Assembly (NCBI RefSeq): GCF_000972845.2
Contig: NC_040027.1
Location: 15,607,803-15,671,802, forward strand
Reading direction: 5' to 3'
From: Larimichthys crocea
Lineage: Eukaryota > Chordata > Actinopteri > Sciaenidae
DNA: 64,000 bases
Below the pieces are notes generated by a model, which made no database searches, had not been told where the DNA came from, and saw only the letters and a list, made by a program, of their open reading frames with translations. Position numbers and translations under genes: made by a program. Below are positions 12,605 to 22,417 of this stretch, piece after piece. Positions within the stretch are counted from its first letter, which is position 1; every line of letters starts with the position of its first letter.

Positions 12605-13060
12605 CCATATCTGCGGCGTCCATCCCGTAGCTAACTCCAACGACCGTGTCCCCATCATCGGATGCTGCGGCCACGGATAGCGGGCTGCCGTCCCTGGCCT
12701 CCGACAGCCCGACCGCTCCCTCGGCTGCTGCTTCCATTCAGCCTCCCGGAGGAAAAAACAGGCGAGCCCTCCGTGTGACAGACCCGCAGCGATACGGAGA
12801 GATACCCGTAAGAAGGAAGCAAACAAAAAGGAAGGAGTGATATTCTAACACTAATCAAACGGAGGGATTTGTTAGAGTTATCCGCGATGGTCCCTTCATC
12901 TGTGCGGTGTTTCCTCACACACAGCCCCGCTCCTCTCAGGTCGACTGCACCGCACTTGCTGCTGCTACCGCGCCGCTGCTGGCTGCTTTTGAGCCGGGGC
13001 GCTGTGGCTCCCTCTGCCGGAGGCCGAGAGGGTGGGAACCGCTACCCCCCGGTCCTCCCT
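12605..13060 (-). promoter_or_regulatory. GC-rich promoter-like segment with a possible first coding exon
   Basis: This stretch is much richer in G, C and CpG than its surroundings. On the minus strand an ATG at 12,737 opens a frame (MEAAAEGAVGLSEARDGSPL...) that reaches a possible but weak donor, G|GTAC, after 12,605. The plus strand also has a closed 64-codon frame (12,646-12,840) with a basic C-terminus. I do not recognise either product and found no downstream exons, so the gene, if there is one, is unidentified. The element is repeated in copy B (about 20,405-20,870), where one base is lost near the exon end and changes the frame. A promoter with a noncoding first exon is equally possible. 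Confidence 0.35.
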
Positions 13061-14337
13061 CCTTATATAGATAGATGCTGTGAATCACACGCAGAGGTCA
13101 ACCTGTGAAGTGATGGAGGTCTGAATACATTTACAAGGGCTCTTAGCATATCTTTTATTTTATTTGGGCTCAAAAGTAAGAATAACAATTTCCTCTCTGC
13201 ATGACCTCTACATCTTGTGTATACATTTCCAAAACAGGAGGTATTCCCTTTTATTCAAGTGTTAATAACTATTATTATTGGTTTATTTGCTGACATACTG
13301 TGCACATGAGCCAAAACTAAGGGTAGCATTAGTATTCATTCAAACTTAATTTCACCTGTTTCTGCACATAGAAACACCTTCATCGTAACACAACATGGAA
13401 CGGTTGAGTAGATTTCCTCTCTGTTGGAATATTTTGTTATGATTTTATGGTGCTATAGTTATAATAAATCCTTTTTTTGTCTTGTGATCCCTTCATACAA
13501 AGCCACCTCTTCTTGCGACCCATGCGCTGCAAGCCACAAAGTGGTCTTCCCTTCTCAAAATGAGTGTCATGAAGAGGTTAAACTATCACAAGGCGAATGG
13601 AAAGAAGAGAGAGAAAAAAAGTAATACTGTGCAGTGTAGCAGAAAATTGTTTTCATAATCTTCATCTGACGACGCCTGAGATTAATCTTGTGGCTCCTTC
13701 AAGGATCAGCTAAAATAATGTCTTGCGAGTTTTTTAATTTACTGTGCCAATATAGTTTTCATGCCATGGTCCAAATTGTTAATCTGTGAATCGGTATATA
13801 CTTGCTGAACACAGGTTTAGAATGATGACACAAATATGTGTATGGTGCACTTGGTTATGTAGATATGAATGTATGATTATGTGACAATGTGTATATGTAT
13901 ATAGAAATTTATGTAAAGGAGTCTATAATTATATAATAACCATTTCAATAGTGGCTGATTTTAGGAGATGAGTGTAATATTCACCTCCCTACAAGCATAT
14001 TAATATATAAGAAGATCATAACTGCGTCTGTCAACTAAATATTGAGTTGCTGTACTTTAAATTTCCAAACGATTGAGTCTGTGACATTGTATTTTTTTTC
14101 TACAAAGAAGAATAAAGCCTAGCAGTTTCATTTTAAGCACAAACGTTCACTCATAAACACGCTTGGATTTTTCAGCATGGCAGAAATTGATTTTCTGTCA
14201 CTTTTTTCCATTGTACAGAATGAGTAATGATTACACGCATCAATAGCTCGGGACAAAACTTCAACATGCATCTATTCTACAACCACACCAATAAAATACG
14301 ATATAACTCAGTATGATTAGAACAAAATCTCAGTGCT
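13061..14337. other. Noncoding region between the GC-rich segment and gpx4
   Basis: AT-rich, with no exon recognised on either strand. It is present in copy B as about 20,870-22,124 with many small deletions. Confidence 0.6.
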
Positions 14338-14343
14338 TTTTAT
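14338..14343 (-). terminator. gpx4: gpx4 polyadenylation signal AATAAA (copy A)
   Basis: The plus strand reads TTTATT, giving AATAAA on the gpx4 strand, about 290 bases past the stop codon and about 125 bases past the SECIS. The copy B equivalent is at 22,126-22,131. Confidence 0.6.
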
Positions 14344-14468
14344 TTTGAGAACAATGCCACACATTTACATCTACTAAAAGAGTTACTTTCAAGGATCCTT
14401 TCTGCTTCTCTCCAGAGAACCAAATGAGTACCAGCTTGGTTTGCCCAGGAGGTTTGCACGCCATTTTC

Positions 14469-14515
14469 ATCAGGTCTGCTCTGTCCGCCGTGCGGGTTTA
14501 TGAACAGACCGTCAC
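14469..14515 (-). promoter_or_regulatory. gpx4: SECIS element in the gpx4 3'UTR (copy A)
   Basis: Read on the minus strand, the 3'UTR shows the eukaryotic SECIS plan. There is a 5' core strand GTGAC and a stem GGTCTG, paired with CAGACC on the far side. The apical part carries an unpaired CATAAACC, and the 3' core strand is TGAT. GTGA opposite TGAT gives the tandem G-A pairs of the quartet. It lies about 120 bases past the stop codon and is needed to read the in-frame TGA at 16,004-16,006 as selenocysteine. The copy B version (22,254-22,298) has lost one base in the GGTCTG stem and one in the apical stem. Confidence 0.85.
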
Positions 14516-14632
14516 TGGTCTGGGCTGGACCCAAAACTATATCCACTGGTGCTCGGAGAGGCAGAGAAAGGAGGGCGATGGAAAGACAAAATGAACGAAG
14601 TATGAGTGAGGCATCAGTTATCCATTAGGTGT

Positions 14633-16601
14633 TTATAAGTATCGGGGAAGATCCTTCTCCACCACCTGGGAGGAAAGCAGAAGTAGAAGTTGACATCAGC
14701 TGATAATAATGTACACATAGCTACAGTAAAACATGCACTGTTTTTTTTTTATAGATAATGTATAATTCCATGTTAAATCATAAAGGATTCCCTTTTGTTT
14801 ATTTATTCTTATTTGCTTTAACTCATTCACAACACAACAGCAGAATGTTCACCTGTTAAGCATATACACTCAAGGTGTGTTTACACTATAATACATGTGG
14901 CAAAGTAAGATATTTGTACGTACACTTGGATCATCCAGTGGCCCATATCTCTTCACCACCTGACCCTCTCTGTTGATCAAAAACTAGAGAGAAAGAGGGG
15001 GAAATGACAACTGAAATTAAGCGAACATGAAATTTATGAGCAAAGGATTATTTTCTGTTCAACATTTAGAATAAATGTACTGTTTCATGATAATAACAGA
15101 AAACACACAATAGAAAGAGGGCGCCTGTTTAGCACTGATGAACTAGAGTACAGAAGTAGATGATGAATTGTCAGCTCAGTCAACTTTAATGATGTCTGAA
15201 TGTATATAATAATTGTAAATAAATGTTATATTTACCTTAGTGAAATTCCACTTGATGCTACTGCAGGAATGAAAACAAAACATGCGTCAGAAAATAATCA
15301 CTGAGTAAACATGACTATGATCAATAATTGATTGAGGATATGGCTCTAATTCAATGAAGTATGATTTCATTACAGTATCAATATATGTCTGTTATAATTG
15401 GCTCATAACGAGCCTTTGTGTCATAAGAAGATGAATACTGCCGCCTGTCTCTTTGTGCTCAACCATTCGTTTGTTCACCACTTACTTTCCCATGAAGCCT
15501 TTCCCATTGGGCTGGTCTTTCAGCCACTTCCACAGAGGATGAGCGTTGTCCCCGTTCACGTTAATCTTACTGAACATGTCAAACTGAACATGATAGGACT
15601 CGGCAAACTGCTTGATCTGAGTTTCATTGCCTGGCTCCTTTAAAGTAAAACAAAATGAGAGACATAATGTTTAAGCCCCGAGCAGGTTAAACATTACAAA
15701 AAAATACTAAAACAATGTAGATAAAACAGAATTTGGCTTACTTTACTACAAATATTACGGTTATAAAATGTTTTGTGAACACACCTAGAACATTTTGTAA
15801 TCTGATCCGATTCTTTTGAATTGATATGACATTTTCATATCACAATCTTGGTCCTGTTCTAACATGCTGCTTTCATAAAACACTCATGTGTTACACACCT
15901 GGTTCCCAAACTGGTTAGAAGGGAAGGCAAGGATCCGTAAACCTCTCTCAGCATACCTGGCGTGCAAGTCCGCAAACTGAGAGTAGTTTACTGGGGTTTT
16001 ACCTCATTTAGAGGCAACGTTGGTGATGATGACCACGCTACCCCTGTAAAAACAAACAAAAGGTTGTAATGATAGTATTGTACGCTTGTTATGGGATGCT
16101 GCAGCACATTTAGGAGGAGAATGTGTCATAGATAGATTTACCTGTATTTTTCGAGGGAAACCACATTCCCATCAATATCTGTCGCTGAGAAGTTATAAAT
16201 AGACGTGGCCGTCTGCCATTCCTCTGTCCGAGCAGACTGTTAGGAAGAAAGAGGAGGAGGAAAAAGTGATTTGAGTGATAGTAGCTTACTTAAAAATGCA
16301 CTTTCATCCTGCTAAATGAATATTAAACAAGCTATATATTCCAGCACATACATCTCAAACATACCGTCATCTGTGCCGTGTGTGCAAATCATTTAAAAAT
16401 ATAGAAAAATACAAAATGAATACAAACAAAACACATCGGATCACCTATGATCAATTCAGTTCCACAAACTCTGACATTGCCCAAAAGCTCCAGTTCCAGT
16501 ACTGTACCACATAAAACAGCCTTTCAATCCTAATCTCATTTTTTTCTTACCATAGCCTGCAGCAGCACAGATAAAAGGACAGTGGACCCTATGAGACGCA
16601 T
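14633..16601 (-). CDS. gpx4: Phospholipid hydroperoxide glutathione peroxidase (selenoprotein), copy A
   Basis: Gpx4 reduces phospholipid and sterol hydroperoxides with glutathione and protects cells from ferroptosis. Seven coding exons (minus strand): 16601-16551, 16236-16142, 16043-15899, 15637-15486, 15260-15236, 14983-14924, 14665-14633. All introns are GT-AG, phases agree, and the product is 186 residues. The catalytic tetrad is intact: Sec62 (TGA at 16,004-16,006, in NVASK-U-GKT), Gln97, Trp152 and Asn153 (IKWNFTK). The C-terminus is [10 protein letters not shown]. The start is the ATG at 16,601, because an in-frame TGA lies three codons upstream. The N-terminus ([17 protein letters not shown]) is hydrophobic, like a signal peptide rather than a typical mitochondrial leader. 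Gene finders that treat TGA as stop will split this gene. The zebrafish paralogue (gpx4a or gpx4b) it matches was not determined. Confidence 0.95.
16004..16006 (-). other. gpx4: Selenocysteine codon TGA (Sec62) of gpx4 copy A
   Basis: An in-frame TGA within the conserved N-V-A-S-K-[Sec]-G-K-T active-site motif of glutathione peroxidases. The flanking frame and both splice junctions of the exon are consistent, and a SECIS follows in the 3'UTR, so this is recoding and not a nonsense mutation. The equivalent in copy B is 23,751-23,753. Confidence 0.95.
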
Positions 16602-18636
16602 TGCTGCCCTTCAGTAAGGTCCTCTGAGGGCAGAAAGCGATCAAATGTGTAAACTCCCTGAGTGGCTTCAGCTGCAGCCTCACTGTCAGACCACAGTCCC
16701 GCTTACTGAGAGAGGAGCACAGTGTCCTCATGTAAAGGGAACGGGTGATCATTAACAGAATTGATAGGCTGTGATTCTCCGATAGGTCCCTCTCAGCTGC
16801 TGACTAACATCCACATCAGAAATGTTGTGCACTGCGGTCCACAGTCCACAAAATAACCACGGACGCATAACGAATGTTGACTATTTATAAAAGCAAAGAT
16901 TTAGTCCAACGGATGATTGAACTTCGGACAAAGGGCAACAGTCTGAAGAAATACATGAACTCATTATAGAATGAGCTTAATATCAAGAATCACATGTGTG
17001 AATCAGCACGATTTACAGCTCCTAAATCTCGCCATGACGCAAAAGTCACAAAGACTAAGGCCAAAACACTTGTTCATTCTACTAAATCATTATAATCTGG
17101 GAAAACAAGCGAGCTGGTGTTTCAAATGATTAGAAAATAATCTGTTTTTTGAACTCTAACAGCACTCTGTACATTTCCATTACATCTTTCTCCTGGAACC
17201 ACCAGGCAATTAAAGCATTGTGCAACAAAAGTGAGTAATTTGGAAATGATCTCGTTATTTCACAATTTTCTGGCAAGTTGACCTGTGAGTTGTGTTTCAC
17301 AACTCAGCTTTGACAGAACATGTTATAAACCTAAAAGATACATACAGATACTTAGATATATAAGCCAAAAGCATATGTTAAAGAGAAAGACAAATTAGAG
17401 GATAAATAATTATTTTTTGTTTAGAGATATTTTGTACAATTATCAACTAAAGAATAAATGACTGATTTCTATATAGTACAAACTTATATCTGCATGAGAC
17501 TGAGCCAGGAGTCCTCTTTATGTTCATGTAATAACTGACTTCAATACTTTTCATACCACACTAACAGCCTGTAAGACTTATACAGCCTATACAGCAGGAT
17601 GCTGCTGACCTGAAATAATTGCTGATATAATACAAAGTAAGCTGTAATGCAGTACTAAAATGACCTTGTGTTATAAAACCTTTAAATGACTCGTCCTGCT
17701 GCTCGTGTTCTCTCTGTCTCAGGATGATAAGCCTATCAGCTGACACCAGATGGGGGAGTGCTGCTGCATGAAACCACACTCCTGTGAGCCTTTGCAACAT
17801 TTTTCACACTCCAACGCCCTCAGTTAAGAATTATGCGTACATATATATACTAAAGTACACGGCCGGTCTGTCGTTTATAATCATACACGAACACAATGAC
17901 AGACAAGAAAACTTCGTGGACTGTATAATAATAATTTAAAAAAAGGTGTGACGGATTAAACAGCGACCGTGTTAACTGGCGACCGCTAGACGAAAGGGTA
18001 TGTGGTTGTCGTAGTTACGACGGCTGTTGAAACAGGAAGGGGACAGCTTCATTGTAGTTATGTTTTTAGCATTGTAACGTTATTTTCTTTATAAACAAAC
18101 AAACAAATAAATAAATGGGTATTCACGTATCTTCCTGTTTTTTAACGGCTGTCGTAACTACGACAACCGCAGACGCATTCGGCTAACGGTCACCAGTTAA
18201 CTCGGTCACTCGTTGAACCGAAACACCGGATGTGTTCTCAATAGAGTATTTTACCGATATAGCCTGGGCTCCAAACAACACTCATTATAATCAATAGGCA
18301 GCTTTTATAATCTATAATCTAAAAAAACAAAGATTGATACACATGATAAATCACAGTCCCCCCTCTACATCACCCTTGCCTGGGTTGCCCGTTATAAGTT
18401 TCCGTTACCGTTGTGGATAAAACAAAGTACAGTACCATCGCCAGTAGTACTCCGCTGCTCGCCACCGCCCCAAATGTCAAGATAACATATAAGGGCCTCA
18501 TTTTTGATACAGGACAAACCTCAATTATTATAATCAATTGCTACATTATATCTACTAACTCCGCCCCGCAGATTGTTGTGAAACGCTTCACGCAAGTCAC
18601 GTCCTGTATCGGTGTCACGTGGATCTAACCACTAAT
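16602..18636. other. gpx4 upstream region (copy A)
   Basis: This flank should hold the gpx4 promoter. No TATA box at a convincing spacing was identified. An out-of-frame ATG at 16,752 opens a frame that runs past the gpx4 start into intron 1; it would act as an overlapping upstream ORF only if transcription starts above it. A foldback repeat (17,945-18,229) is listed separately. The rest is AT-rich, with nothing else recognised. Confidence 0.5.
17945..18229. mobile_element. Foldback/MITE-like inverted repeat (copy A)
   Basis: Two arms of about 95 bases are imperfect reverse complements. The left arm includes GTTAACTGGCGACCGC and 'ggttgtcgtagttacgac', and ends 'aacaggaag'. The right arm begins 'cttcctgttt', includes 'gtcgtaactacgacaacc' and ends 'ggtcaccagttaac' and beyond. 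A loop of about 90 bases contains an AAAC/AAAT repeat. There is no coding sequence. The arms are less alike than copies A and B are, so the element is older than the A/B split. The copy B version is 25,661-25,929. Confidence 0.75.
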
Positions 18637-19010
18637 GATGGGAAGTTCGGTTCTTTTTAGTGATCCGGATCATTTGACTCAGCTGTCCAAGAAGAGTCGA
18701 CTCTTTTGGCTCCCAAACGACTCAAACCTTTAATAATTTTTTAACATTTACTAAATTATTCAATACATTCTTTGTACTGAAATATTCAAAAGTAAAAAAA
18801 ATACATTTTCTAATACCAATAAAATGCTGTAGCCAATTGTTTTTATTGCATTTATAGACCCTTGTAACGCTCTAAAACCACCCAATCAATGCACTAACCT
18901 CTCTGCTACACAAAACAGATAGAAACACTTAAACAAACTTAAGCATAAAAATAATAAAAAATAAATAAATAGACATTCACTTTTCAACTCTTTTTGTTTT
19001 TTTTTTACTT
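18637..19010. mobile_element. hAT-like terminal region with paired subterminal motifs (copy A)
   Basis: The segment starts 'gatgggaagttcggttctt' and contains GTGATCCGGATC and the palindromic 'aagagtcgactctttt'. In copy B the same segment (26,332-26,722) closes with an inverted counterpart that reads 'aaagagccggctctttt' on the minus strand. That makes it look like a short DNA element of about 390 bp with degenerate inverted ends. Copy A diverges from copy B at about 18,975 and never reaches this right end. Confidence 0.4.
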
Positions 19011-19722
19011 TCTAACTGAACCAGAAACTTCAGTTTATTGTTACTTTACACCATTGTGTTTCATATATCCTGACTGTACATGACCAGGAAGAAAAAAGTT
19101 TTCATCCTCTGTATGAACTTTTGTATAACACTAGCTATGCCAGGATTTATAAACTGTATTATCACCATTTAAACATATTTTCCAGAATTAAGTGCTTACA
19201 AAAAATATGTTTTCATTTAAATGGCTTGAACATTGAATATATTTTATGCTGGTAAACTTAAAATGACATTCTAGTAAACAATTGCTTTTGTCAGATTTAG
19301 AAACATATGCATATGCACGGTTCTTTTTTATAAATGTCAATCATTGTGAAAATAAATTTCCACTCAATTCCCATACAATTATCTATAAATGTGTACAGTG
19401 AGAATAAATATGTGTTCTGGGTTTGTCAGACCAAAGAAGAAAGTGTTGTTAACCACCCAGCCAAATGTGAATGATTCAAAATATTGACAAGTTTCTGAAA
19501 TTAGGTGTGAAAATCATGACATGACTAACTTAAAAGACTCTGAGCAAGATGGGTTAATCTCTATCTCTCTCCTAGGGGTGCAGGGGTATGCTCAGGGTGG
19601 CCTGAGTGTGCCATTGAGCCACTCTTTAGGACCACCCAAAAAATCCTGGACTGAAAACTGTTGAAAAACTGTTTTAACCTCAGCCTCATTTCAGTAATAT
19701 ATTCAAAGTCTTTTCACATGTT
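19011..19722. other. Copy A-specific flank up to the assembly gap
   Basis: Unlike the 7 kb before it, this segment has no counterpart after copy B. It is AT-rich with no exon recognised. It could be the interior of the longer form of the hAT-like element, or a haplotype-specific insertion, ending at the gap. Confidence 0.5.
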
Positions 19723-19732
19723 NNNNNNNNNN
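19723..19732. other. Assembly gap (10 N)
   Basis: Ten unknown bases. Sequence on the right begins inside the 12-bp minisatellite that also starts copy A, so the join is a scaffold junction of unknown true length placed in a repeat. Confidence 0.99.
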
Positions 19733-20404
19733 CCTTCTTTTCTACTCCTTTTTTTTTCTCCTTTTTCTGACTCCTTTTCTGACTCATTTTCTGTCTCCTT
19801 TCTGTCTCATTTCTGTCTTCTTTTTTGTCTCCTTTTCTGATCCTTTTCTGTCTCATTTTGTCTCCTTTTCTGTCTCATTTCTGGTCTCCTTAAACCAAAC
19901 AGAGACTTCCTCAGCACCATAAAGGTTGATATTCATGTTTTTCTTACAGCCTGCAGGTGAGAGGTGGTGATTATTCTTGGTGTCTAAAGCTGGAGGGGTG
20001 GAGAAGTGGTCAGGAGTCCAAGCTACCCCTGTCTGCCTGTCTGTCTGTCTGTCTGTCTGCAAAGCCAAGTAATAAAATATCACAGCTGCACACACCCACA
20101 CACACACATCACACTGCCTCTTTTCAAATGTCTGCCCCATGCCTACCCATGGTCTGTGGTGCCTGCTGGCAAGTACGACTCGTACCTACATGCATGCAGT
20201 GTAAACATTACACAGTCAGGTGTCTAACTTTAAATGTTTCCCCATTTTATCCCAGTCTGCTAACTTAGCTCACTTAGCCTAGCCTGCCAACCCTTGCAGC
20301 AGAATGAGTCGGGACTTTCTCAGCACAGATGGAAATATTTAAATAAACATAAAAAAAAGAGGAGTGGGTTTTATTTAAAAGCTGATATTTTAAAAAAAAA
20401 AGTA

Positions 20405-20870
20405 CCCATATCTGCGGCGTCCATCCCGTAGCTAACCCAACGACCGTGTCCCCATCATCGGATGCTGCGGCCACGGATAGCGGGCTGCCGTCCCTGGCCT
20501 CCGACAGCCCGACCGCTCCCTCGGCTGCTGCTTCCATTCAGCTCCCGGAGGAAAAAACAGGCGAGCCCTCCGTGTGAAAGACCCGCAGCGATACGGAGAG
20601 ATGCCCGTAAGAAGGAAGCAAACAAAAAGGAAGGAGTGATATTCTAACACTAATCAAACGGAGGGATTTGTTAGAGTTATCCGCGATGGTCCCTTCATCT
20701 GTGCGGTGTTTCCTCACACACAGCCCCGCTCCTCTCAGGTCGACTGCACCGCACTTGCTGCTGCTACCGCGCCGCTGCTGGCTGCTTTTGAGACCGGGCG
20801 CTGTGGCTCCCTCTGCCGGAGGCCGAGAGGGTGGGAACTGCTGCCCCCCCCCCCCGGTCCCCTCCCCCTT
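20405..20870 (-). promoter_or_regulatory. GC-rich promoter-like segment, copy B
   Basis: A second copy of 12,605-13,060. It is nearly identical over the core, with single-base losses (one C near 20,541; one T near 20,437) that change the frame of the possible first exon starting at 20,537 on the minus strand. A run of about 13 C at 20,845-20,857 is longer than in copy A. Confidence 0.35.
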
Positions 20871-22253
20871 ATATAGAAGATGCTGTGAATCACACGCAGA
20901 GGTCAACCTGTGAAGTGATGGAGGTCTGAATACATTTACAAGGGCTCTTAGCAATTTCTTTTATTTTATTTGGGCTGAAAAGTAAGAATAACAATTTCCT
21001 CTCTGCATGACCTCTACATCTGTGTATACATTCCAAAACAGGAGGTATTCCCCTTTATTCAAGTGTTAATAACTATTATTATTAGTTTATTTGCTGACAT
21101 ACTGTGCACATGAGCCAGAACTAAGGGTAGCATTAGTATTCATTCAAACTACATCTTCATTTCACCTGTTTCTACACAAGAAACACCTTCATCGTAACAC
21201 AACAGGAACGGTTGAGTAGATTTCCTCTCTGTTGGAATATTTTGTTATGATTTTATGGTGCGATTTAAATAATCCTTTTTTTGTCTTGTGACCCTTCATA
21301 CAAAGCCACCTCTTCTTGCGACCCATGCGCTGCAAGCCCAAAGTGGTCTTCCCTTCCAAACTGGTGTCGAAGAGGTTAAACTATCACAAGGCGAATGGAA
21401 AGAAGAAGAGAAAAAAAGTAATACTGTGCAGTGTAGCAGAAAATTGTTTTCATAATCTTCATCTGGAGACGCCTGAGATTAATCTTGTGGCTCCTTCAAG
21501 GATCAGCTAAAATAATGTCTTGCGAGTTTTTTTAATTTACTGTGCCAAATAGTTTTCATGCCATGGTCCAAATTGTTAATCTGTGAATCAGTATATACTT
21601 GCTGAACACAGGTTAGAATGATGACACAAATAGTGTTTGGTGCACTTGGGTATGTAGATAGGAATGTATCATTATGTGACAATGTGTATATGAATAGAAA
21701 TTTTTGTAAGGAGTCTATAATTATAAATAACCATTTCAATAGTGGCTGATTTTAGAGATGAGTGCAATATCCACCTCCCTAAAGCATATTAATAATCAGA
21801 AGATCATAACTGCGTCTGTCAACAAAATATTGAGCTGCTGTATTTAAATTTCCAAACGATTGAGTCTGTGACATTGTACTTTTTTCTACAAAGAAGAATA
21901 AAGCCTAGCAGTTTCATTTAAGCACAAACGTTCACTCATAAACACACACTTGGATTTTTCAGCATGGCAGAAATTGATTCCTGTCACTTTTTTCCATTGT
22001 ACAGAATGAGTAATAATCATTACACGCATCAATAGCTCGGGACAAAACTTCAACATGCATCATTCTACAACCACACCAATAAAATACGATATAACTCAGT
22101 ATGATTAGAACAAAATCTCAGTGCTTTTATTTTGAGAACAATGCCACACATTTACATCTACTAAAAGAGTTACTTTCAAGGATCCTTCTCCTTCTCTCCA
22201 GAGAACCAAATGAGTACCAGCTTGGTTCGCCCAGGAGGTTTGCACGCATTTTC

Positions 22254-22298
22254 ATCAGGTCTGCTCTGTCGCCGTGCGGGTTTATGAACGACCGTCAC
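22254..22298 (-). promoter_or_regulatory. gpx4: SECIS element, copy B (one stem base missing)
   Basis: The same GTGAC ... TGAT core and AAA loop as copy A. The stem base T of GGTCTG is missing (GGTCG), and one base is lost in the apical stem. Function is uncertain if the losses are real. Confidence 0.6.
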
Positions 22299-22417
22299 TG
22301 GTCTGGGCTGGACCCAAAACATACCACTGGTGCTCGGAGAGGCAGAGAAAGGAGGGCGATGGAAAGACAAAATGGACGAAGTATGAGTAAGTGAGGCATC
22401 AGTTATCCATTAGGTGT

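Noticed and set aside
12646..12840. Plus-strand 64-codon frame in the GC-rich island as a gene
   Set aside because: Short, low-complexity N-terminus, no homologue recognised; a competing frame exists on the other strand. Kept only as part of the promoter-like feature.
16004..16006. gpx4 copy A as a pseudogene because of an in-frame stop
   Set aside because: The TGA sits exactly at the selenocysteine position and a SECIS is present, so it is recoded.
16456..16752. Alternative gpx4 start at 16,752 giving a longer protein
   Set aside because: It is out of frame with the gpx4 start and runs into intron 1; the gpx4 frame has a TGA three codons upstream of 16,601.
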